A program made the translations under genes and the position numbers. A stretch of 64,000 nt of DNA, from positions 20,744,835-20,808,834 of the forward strand of contig OY992832.1 in assembly GCA_963921425.1 (NCBI GenBank), written 5' to 3'. Shown here piece by piece: positions 56,520-64,000 of this stretch. The notes beneath the pieces are model-generated. The model did not search any database, was not told the origin of the DNA, and saw only the letters and a list, made by a program, of their open reading frames with translations. Source of the stretch: Dryas octopetala (taxonomy: Eukaryota; Streptophyta; Magnoliopsida; Rosales; Rosaceae). Every line of letters begins with the position of its first letter. Position 1 is the first letter of the stretch.

Positions 56520-58954
56520 GTTGATTTTTGGCCAAAGGTCAAAGTCAATGGTCAACTATGCCACATCATCACATGACATGGACCTCACATGCAGGTCATG
56601 CACTAAGGCCATGCGCCTAACTCTAGCCCACAATGAGCTAGGGGGCCCAAGTCCATATTCAAGGAACCCAAAGACTAAGCTCATGCACCTATTCATTGCC
56701 CTAGAAGACTTTCTCAATACTGAAATTCTAATTTGGAAAGAAGATCTTGGAAGATTCAGTCAAAGATCATAAGGAGTCCTTAACTCAAAAAGAAGTCAAA
56801 ACCCTGAAAATTTGAGCATGAATTTCGACTTGAAGTCTGCACATGTATAGATTGAACTAGGTGTTGTATAATATATCGTTGGAAAGGTTTGGATGTTAGC
56901 TTCGCAAGAAATTTTACGGATCTTGATTTTGAGGTGTCTAGCTCAACATATGGCAACTTTAGTGGAGGTAGCACAACAGTTTCGCGAACAGAAAAATAAG
57001 TGACGCCCAAAATAGCCCAAAACAGCCTAAGGCCCATCCTTTGCTGCAAAACCCTAGCCTTAAGGGACAAGGAAAGCCTCACCTCCTCATCTCACAAGAC
57101 ACTTGTTACTTTTCACATTTTCAGAATTTCAAAGAGAGAGAGAGAGAAGTCAACATCAAGAGTGATCGAGAAGGAGAGAGTCTTTTGCCGCAAGCCCTAG
57201 CTAACCCTATCCGTAAGGAATTGCTTGTGTGGTCTCTCTCTTGCTCCTTCTTGTGCTGCACCTTCCTTTGTGATTTCTCTTTGTTTTCTTTTGTTTTAAT
57301 TGTTAGTTTAATTTAGTGTGTTATTCAACAATGGATTGAGATTTTATTTATAATATATGTTTCTTTGGTTTCTGAATTTCTTTATGTGTTAGTTTAATTG
57401 TTATTGCATGTTAAGATGATGATGATGAAGTTCTTATTTTTTGATCAATGTTGACTTATGGTTAATGAAATAAAGCCGTGTGATTTAATGTGATGTTTGC
57501 ATGCAATTAACTCCTATTGTCTAGTTTAATTGATAATATTTGTTTGCATTCTTTGGCTGGCCACCTTAGGGTTGTTTGCATCTAGAATTGTTATGAAATT
57601 GATAGTTGATAATCAAGCTAATCAATTTAGTAGGTAATAAGGAGGTATCTTAAGAACTTATCATTGATAAATAGGTTTCATAGATGTCATATAGATTGAT
57701 AATCAAGATACTATCATGCTCTATGTGTTTTCCGTTTTCATATTAATGAATCTAGCATGATTAACACTTAGGTAGACGATAATCAAGTTATCAAAGAACA
57801 TGTGAGTTAACTATGTTAAGTAGCGATCGATAATCAAGCTCTTAATTTATGAATAAGAAAAACAATACTTAGGGAGTGTCCGATAATCAGGGCCTTTCGG
57901 CTGACAAACTTTATTGTATGTGTTTACATTGAATTGCATGTCACCATAATAGTTGCTAAATATCATCGAATTGGTTTAATTTATCATTGTAATTAAGTTA
58001 GAATAGTTATTTTCTTTATATTTGGTTTTTTGGTCTTAATAAATGCTGATTTTTTTACAAGTGTCTTTTCTACTGATTTGTGGTTGCTGATTGTGTTGAG
58101 TACTTGTTTATGAGTTCTAATCTTGAGATAAGATATAAAGAAGCCTTAGCACAAGCTCTTGAAGCATCAAGAAAGGGTGTAAGAAGCCCTAGTGTTGTTA
58201 GTGCATCCGAATCAGGTTCTGAAGAAGAAGAGAACACAAGTGATCAGAATGAAGAATAAGCCAACCCTAGCTGCCCCTTGAGTTATTTGTCATCACCATC
58301 CTTGTCTGCGTAGCCATCATGTTTTAGCTATGCTCCCGTGACCAATGATTTTGAGATCAAGAGTGGAATAATTCATCTAGTGCTGAGCTTTCATGGATTG
58401 GTAGGGGAAGATCCGTTTCATCACTTGAAGGAATTTCGTGGGGTGAGTGAGACTGCCAAGTATAGGGGGATTGATGAGAATCAATATTGTCTTCGTTCGT
58501 TCCCGTTTTCATTGAAGGATAAGGCCAAGAAGTGGTTATTCTCTCTTCCAAGTGCATCCATCTCGATATGGGATGATTAATCTGACAAATTCTTGAAGAA
58601 ATTCTTTCATGCTGCCAAGACAAATGAGATAAGGAAAGAAATCTTAAGTTTTGTACAAAAGGCCGATGAACCGTTTCATGAGACATGGGAGTGCTTCAAT
58701 GAGTTGCTAAATATTTGTCCCCATTATAATTTTGAGCCATGGTACTTGATAAGCTGTTTTTATCAAGGATTGTTAGAGAGGGACCAATTAATGGGTAATG
58801 CCGCATGTGGAGGTTCTTTTATGGCAAAGACTAATGAAGAGGCTAAGGAGTTGTTTAAGTCGTTGACACTGAATTCTCAACAATGGAACTTTAATCGTGC
58901 AAGGGGAGTATCAAAGAGAGGAATTTATGAGGTTGCAGCCGTACCTAGTGCCAT
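56520..58954 (+). mobile_element. Ty3/gypsy remnant, left arm (LTR, leader, gag)
   Basis: LTR-like sequence starts near 56520 and runs to about 57956, where it lacks the 3' LTR end and the primer-binding site that the right arm retains. The leader and a gag-like frame follow. The arm stops abruptly at 58954, inside gag. It is the mirror image of 59003-61797. No pol sequence is present. Confidence 0.75.
58107..58954 (+). pseudogene. retrotransposon gag pseudogene, left arm
   Basis: A plant Ty3/gypsy (Athila/Tat-like) gag: the segment with FPFSLKDKAKKWL and the following DKFLKKFF stretch match the retrotransposon gag domain. At least three in-frame stops interrupt it (near 58257, 58312 and 58578). 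The zinc-knuckle and protease regions are missing because the arm ends here. Family assignment is by motif memory. Confidence 0.75.
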
Positions 58955-59002
58955 AGATCTTCAGAGATCTTCTTTCCAAATTAGGATTTCGGCACTGAAT
59001 TT
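58955..59002. other. 48-bp palindrome centre carrying an LTR scrap
   Basis: GATCTTCTTTCCAAATTAG in the centre matches LTR sequence near 61597-61616 in the same orientation, and the complement of 56735-56755. The joint of the two arms therefore holds a displaced LTR piece. Confidence 0.6.
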
Positions 59003-59740
59003 ATGGCACTAGGTACGGTTGCAACCTTGTAAATTCCTCTCTTTGAGCTCCCCTTGTGCGATTGAAGTTCCATTGTTAAGAATTGAGTGCCAACGACTCA
59101 ACCAACTCCTTAGCCTTTTCATTAATCTTTGCTAAAAAAGAACCTTCACATGCAGCATCACCCATTGATTGGTCCCTCTCTAACAATCCTTGATAAAAAT
59201 AGCTCATCAAGTACCATGACTCAAAATTATGATGGGGACAAATATTCAATAACTCATTGAAGCACTCTTATGTCTCATGAAACGGTTCATTGGCCGTTTG
59301 TACAAAACGGAAGATTTCTTTCCTTATCTCATTTGTCTTGGTAGCGAGAAAAACTTTCTTCAAGAATTTGTCAAATAGATCATCTCATGTCGAGATGGAT
59401 ACACTTGGAAGAGAGAATAACCACTTCTTGGCCTTATCCTTCAATGAAAACGGGAACAAACGAAGACGATATTGATTCTCATCAATCCCCTTATGCTTGG
59501 GAGTCTCACTCACCCCCAAGAAATTCCTTCAAGTGATGAATCGGATTTTCCTCTACCAATCCATGAAAGCTTGGCAATAGATGAATTGTTCCACTCTTGA
59601 TCTCAAAATCATTGGTCACGGGAGCATAGCTAATGCATGATGGTTGGGCGGGCAAGGATGGTGATGACAAATAACTCAAGGGGCGGCTAGGGCTGGCTTC
59701 TTCCTCATTCTGATCACCCATGTTCTCTTATTCTTCAGAA
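59003..59740 (-). pseudogene. retrotransposon gag pseudogene, right arm
   Basis: The inverted counterpart of the left-arm gag, broken by stops and frameshifts at positions different from those in the left copy. Parts remain open, for example 59506-59721. The two copies decayed separately after duplication, or came from different source elements. Confidence 0.65.
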
Positions 59741-60005
59741 CCTGATTTGGATGCACTAACAACACTAGGGCTTCTCACCCCCTTTCTTGATGCTTCGAGA
59801 GCTTGTGTTAGGGCTTCTTCGTATCTTATCTCAAGATTAGAACTCATAAACAAGTACTCAACACTATCAGCAACTACAAATCAGTAGAAAAGACTATTGT
59901 AAAAAAATCGGCATTTATTAAGACCTAAAAACCAAATATAAAGAAAATAACTATTCTAACTTAATTACAATGATAAATTAAACCAATTCGATGATATTTA
60001 GCACT

Positions 60006-60025
60006 ATTCCCAGGCAACAGCGCCA
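60006..60025 (-). other. LTR primer-binding site (tRNA-Asp type)
   Basis: On the minus strand TGGCGCTGTTGCCTGGGA lies just after the LTR end (CA near 60032). It matches the complement of the plant tRNA-Asp 3' end (TGGCGCCGTTGCCGGGGA, from memory) at 16 of 18 positions. The left arm has lost this site. Confidence 0.65.
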
Positions 60026-61104
60026 AAAATTTGTTGTTTTCTTAGAACGAATTAAATAACTCAATTATAAGTATACTCGCAAGTGCACAAATAACATTAA
60101 TAGCAAAGAATGCAAGTACAAGATCGATCCCACCAGGAATGATTAAATACACATCAAATCAATTCAACTTATCCACCAACACACACACACAATAAGGGGG
60201 TTTTGATTAGGTTGAAACACTTACTCATGCACCCACATACCAACGAACACACCCAATTGCCTTGCAATGTTAAGAAATCAGAATCCATCACATATTATAA
60301 GAGTGCAACTATTATGGTGACATGCAATTCAATGTAAACACATACAATAAAGTTTGCTAGCCGAAAGGCCTTGGTTATTGAACACTCCCTAACTATTGTT
60401 TTCCTTATTCATAAATTAAGAGCTTGATTATCGCAACTTAACCTAGTTAACTCACATGTTCTTAGATAACGTGATTATCGTCTTCCTAAATGTTAACCAT
60501 GCAAGAGTCATTAAGATTATATGAAAACGACAAACACATAGAGCATGATAGTATCTTGATAATCAATCTATATGACCTCTATGAAAACTATTTATCAAAG
60601 ATAAGTTCTTAGGATACCTCATTGTTACCTATTGAATTGATTAGCTTGATTATCACCTCTCAATTTCATAACAATTTCTAGATACAAACAACCCTAAGGT
60701 TGCCAGCCAAAGAATTCAAACAAATAGTATCAATTAAACTAGACAAAAGAAATTTATTGTATGCAAACATCACATTAAATCACAGAGCTTTATTTCATTA
60801 ACCATAAGTCAACATTGATTGAATAATAAGAACTTCATCATCATCTTAACATACAATAACAATTAAACTAACTCATAAAGAAATTCATAAACCAAATAAA
60901 CATACTATAAATAAAATCTCAATCCATTGTTGAATAACACACTAAATTAAACTAACAATTAAAAAAAAAACAAAGAGAAATCACAAAGGAAGGTTCGGCA
61001 CAAGAAAGAGCAAGAGACAGACCACACAAGCAATTCCTCATGGCTAGGGTTAGCTAAGGCTTGCGGCAAAAGGCTATCTCCTTCTTGGTCACTCTTGATG
61101 TTGA

Positions 61105-61140
<36 letters not shown>

Positions 61141-61358
61141 TCTTTGAAAATTTGAAAATGTGAAAAGTAACAAGTGTCTTGTGAGATGAAGGAATGAGGT
61201 CTTTATATAGGAGTGAGGATGTGAAGCTTTCCTTGTCCCCTAAAGCTAGGGTTTTGTGGCAAAAGATGGGTCTTGGGCTGTTTTGGGCTATTTTGGGCGT
61301 CATTTATTTTTCTGTTTACGGAACTGCTGCTCTACATCTACTAAAACCACCATATATT

Positions 61359-61380
61359 CATTGGTCAAAAAAAAAAAAAA
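61359..61380 (+). mobile_element. micro-insertion in one LTR arm only
   Basis: CATTGGTC plus A14 lies between exact copies of AACCACCATATATT (61345-61358 and 61381-61394). The corresponding stretch of the left arm (about 56935-56975) has neither the insert nor the second copy. Confidence 0.75.
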
Positions 61381-61799
61381 AACCACCATATATTGAGCTA
61401 GACACCTCAGAATTGAGATCCGTAAAATCCTCTACGAAGCTAACATCCGTACCTTTCTAACGATATATTATAAAACATCTAGTTTGATCTATAGATGTGT
61501 AGACTTTAAGTCGAAATTCATGCTAAGATTTTCTGGGTTTTGACTTTTTTTTTTTTCAATTAAGAACTTCTTGTGATCTTTGACTGAATCTTCCAAGATC
61601 TTCTTTCCAAATTTGGATTTTAGCATAAGGAAAGTCTTCTAGGGCAAGGAATAGGCGCATGGGCTTAGTGTTTGGGCTCCTTGAATGTGGACTTGGGCCC
61701 CTCCTTGTGGGCTAGAGTTAAGCGCATGGCCTTGGTGCATGGCCTGCATGTGAGGTCCATGTCATGTGATGATGTGGCATGGTTGTCAATGTCTCGGTT

Positions 61800-62292
61800 G
61801 ACTGGTCTTTTCGGATTCTGGGTGGGTTGGGCCGGCCTGAGATGGGTCTTGTTAAGCCGGCGGCGGTAGAGGGTTGGGATGAGTGACAGAGGGTCTGCTT
61901 CTCCCTTTTTTTTTTTTTTTCTTGTTTTAGTTTGTTTTTAATTTTTTTCTTGTTTAAGTTTAATTTTTTTTTCTTCTTTTAGTTTGTTTTTGTTTTTTAG
62001 CTTTCAGTTTGTTTTTAATTTTTTTTCTTTAATTTTCAATTTTTTTCTACTATAGTTTTTTTTATTTATAATTATTTTAATTTTTTAACATTGATTAAAA
62101 AGACATTTTTACTCCTAAAAATTAGTCATGTGTGGGTCACAAGACCAATTTTTAACGACTATTAGTGGAAAATTAACGGAGAGTCCTTAATTGGTGCTTA
62201 AGTAAATTATGAGTTCTTAATTGGAACACTTTGAATGTCGCATCCTCAACTAGAAATCGATGTAAAATTCGAGTCATTTTGCTAAAATTTTC
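61800..62292. mobile_element. right-half remnant of a C/T-rich foldback element
   Basis: G-rich sequence, T-rich runs with TTGTTTTAGTTTG, then AAAATTAACGGAGAGTCC and a GCTAAAATTTTCCC end. This is the same order as the right half of the 3.5-5.0 kb element. It abuts the LTR arm and its left half is missing. Confidence 0.5.
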
Positions 62293-62451
62293 CCTATTAA
62301 TAATATCTCCAAATTTCTACAATCAATGTAACTACAATTAAAGAACTTACATCATATAGGTACACTAGCTTATATGTACAACCAAGCTAACACAAAACAC
62401 AAAATTTATACTTACAAGTTACAACCAAGTACACAAGTAAATTATGTGTTT

Positions 62452-62465
62452 GTCAAAAAAGTTAG
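62452..62465 (+). mobile_element. micro-insertion, 15-bp flanking repeat
   Basis: GTCAAAAAAGTTAG lies between GTAAATTATGTGTTT (62437-62451) and GTAAATTATGCGTTT (62466-62480), one mismatch. Confidence 0.55.
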
Positions 62466-62652
62466 GTAAATTATGCGTTTTTTAAAAAAGTAGGTATATT
62501 ATTTCTTGCTACCATTTTGTTCTTTGAAATAACTTTTTGGATCCAATACCAAATATTTCTTTACCGTAATTGATAAAAATAACTTCAAAACTAAATCAAT
62601 CAATAAATAATTAATATTCTCACTCATTCAATTAATAATTAACATTTACCAC

Positions 62653-62679
62653 GCTCTTTTTTTTTTTTTTGTTTATGAA
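62653..62679 (-). mobile_element. possible micro-insertion
   Basis: A T14 run plus GTTTATGAA lies between ATTTACCAC (62644-62652) and ATTTACCAC (62680-62688). Confidence 0.45.
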
Positions 62680-62886
62680 ATTTACCACTCTTAATATTAT
62701 CTAAAATAGACTAAATGGTATGCTAGGAAAATAACAAAACTAAATTTTGAATTGTGCTAACTCATTCAACAATTTAAGGAACTTTGCTTGCGTGCACACT
62801 AGTCAAATGGGTAAACCTATTAAAAAAAAAACTATCAAAAAGCCCCAAAAAACTTTTAGAAAGACTAAAAAGTGAGCATATATGTT

Positions 62887-63305
62887 TTTCTAGGTTAATT
62901 ACAAAAATGTACCTTAATTATATATCACTTTTCACCTTGGTACTTCAAGTTCAAAAAATTGCATTAGAGTACTCTAATTATGATATCTTGTCACCTAAGT
63001 ACCTCCGTCAATCTAGTTATTAGAAAGTCTGTTGAATGCTTATGTAGCAATGACGTGGAACCCACCACTAAGCATTCACTTGGCGTTTAAAAAGAGCCAC
63101 ATGCATAAACAATAATAAAAAAAATCAATAAAACTTTTAAAAATGATGAATTGAGAAAAAAAAAAAAAAAAGGGCTAAGAACCCACCAACCCACGTTAGT
63201 CACCCAACCCACCCACCTCCTCCTCCTCCTCCACCTCCTCCTCCTCCTTGCTTTGGCAACCCCCTCCCAATCGCTTCTCGTTCTCTCCCTCACTCTCTCT
63301 CTGTC
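62887..63305. mobile_element. left half of a foldback element, cut by CACTA
   Basis: It starts GTTAATTACAAAAATGTACC, similar to the end of the 36.6 kb element, then becomes C-rich with a (CTC)n proline-like stretch. Sequence changes abruptly at the CACTA terminus at 63306. The matching right half would lie beyond the window. Confidence 0.4.
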
Positions 63306-64000
63306 CACTACTAGGAAGTACCCCATTAGACATCAGTGGAAAACTGATGTCTATTAGGTTTGCGACCGATAAGGGCAGACGTGATATCTAATGTACCCTA
63401 TTTTCAATATCGGTTTTTACCCGATGTTTATAAAAACTTAGACATCCTATTTGTTTAATTTCCGATATTGTTAATACATAATATATATCGAATTTCCAAG
63501 TTTCCGCTATCTATATGCATGGATTCCGATATCTAATGTACTTTCAATATCATTAGTTTTTTAAAAACTGACATTAAAGTGTGTATTATATATCGGTTTA
63601 GTTATATTTTTCGATATTGTAAACTCAGCAAAAGCTATGTTTGGTAAGTTGTTACATCACTTTTTTTATTAAAGCGATATTTAATATTGTTAACACATCA
63701 GAGTTTTAAATAAAACCGATATATCTATATAGATTAGATATCTGTTCGTCCGTTGTTTCAGATATTATAAGTCTTTTAAATATCATGTTTGAGCTACCAT
63801 GTGATATAAAAATTATATTAGATATCGCTATTATTTTGTTTTTCGATGTATATGCCTGTATAAATATCATGTTTGAGCTACCATGTGATATAAAAATTAT
63901 ATTAGATATCGCTATTTTTTTGTTTTTCGATGTATATGGTTGTATAAATATCAGATTTAAGACATTAGATATCAGTGTTGAACGGATATTGTAAATGTTT
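63306..64000. mobile_element. 5' end of a CACTA transposon (partial)
   Basis: CACTACTAGGAAGTACCCC is a typical CACTA (En/Spm) terminus. Subterminal repeats follow: GACATCAGTG and its complement, then many ATATCGG / CGATATT and CGATGT motifs in both orientations to the window edge. The element continues past 64000. No transposase is visible in the part shown. Confidence 0.75.
63785..63945 (+). repeat. 80-bp tandem duplication in the CACTA subterminal region
   Basis: Two copies starting ATGTTTGAGCTACCATGTGA (about 63785 and 63865) are nearly identical, so the duplication is recent. Confidence 0.85.

Larger units (their letters stand above)
59003..61797 (-). mobile_element. Ty3/gypsy remnant, right arm (inverted copy)
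   Basis: Read on the minus strand, the LTR runs from about 61797 to 60032, then the primer-binding site, leader and gag to 59003. Similarity to the left arm is clear throughout but both have independent changes. A micro-insertion at 61359 is specific to this arm. A (TC)n run lies at 61109-61142. Confidence 0.75.
62293..62880. other. AT-rich spacer with micro-insertions
   Basis: No coding region. It carries the 62452 and 62653 candidates. Confidence 0.3.

Noticed and set aside
58338-59012. Host protein-coding gene
   Set aside because: The motifs are retrotransposon gag, with in-frame stops, inside an LTR palindrome.
63151-63357. Leu/Pro-rich frame near the right edge
   Set aside because: It runs across the foldback/CACTA junction at 63306, so it cannot be an ancestral gene.

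Overview
The window is plant nuclear DNA, most likely from a woody core eudicot. The genes have spliced GT-AG introns and long AT-rich spacers with many transposon remnants. Encoded proteins are plant-specific: a CEN/TFL1-type PEBP, a WIP zinc finger, an A20/AN1 SAP, a plant-type PARP3 and a GT29 glycosyltransferase. Rosaceae is a guess only. There is no prokaryotic system, CRISPR array, rRNA or recognisable tRNA.

Six host genes can be modelled. On the plus strand are a five-exon SAM-dependent methyltransferase-like gene (5.5-8.5 kb), an A20/AN1 stress-associated protein closest to SAP3 (12.9-13.4 kb, with a 5'UTR intron), and a single-exon GT29 gene closest to GALT29A (19.7-20.8 kb). On the minus strand are a 17-exon PARP3 (22.7-27.0 kb), a two-exon WIP zinc-finger gene (32.7-35.1 kb) and a four-exon CENTRORADIALIS-like gene (52.4-53.9 kb). 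From memory, GT29 and WIP genes are neighbours in Arabidopsis, and so are SAP3 and the CEN homologue ATC. The window therefore looks like ancestral gene blocks spread apart by transposons, not an operon-like unit.

The spacers are dominated by mobile DNA. Six inverted-repeat elements have 9-bp target-site duplications (Mutator/MULE-type): 1.3-1.9, 3.5-5.0, two tandem small copies at 15.0-15.4, 15.45-15.76 and 36.6-37.0 kb; a seventh lies at 45.5-46.4 kb. One related foldback at 10.0-11.3 kb has an 8-bp duplication. hAT-type elements lie at 29.8-30.4 and 49.2-49.9 kb, a short LINE 3' end with a 16-bp duplication at 41.5-41.8 kb, and the start of a CACTA element at 63.3 kb. A large tail-to-tail palindrome of two broken Ty3/gypsy LTR-gag segments occupies 56.5-61.8 kb. 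Minisatellites sit at 44.7, 46.7 and 55.4 kb.

The most unusual signal is a recurrent class of tiny insertions. These are about 13-25 bp, made of a few bases plus an oligo-A tail, each flanked by a 9-17 bp direct repeat. They look like retroposition events so short that ordinary repeat annotation would miss them. One lies in one arm of the LTR palindrome and is absent from the other, which gives an internal empty-site control.
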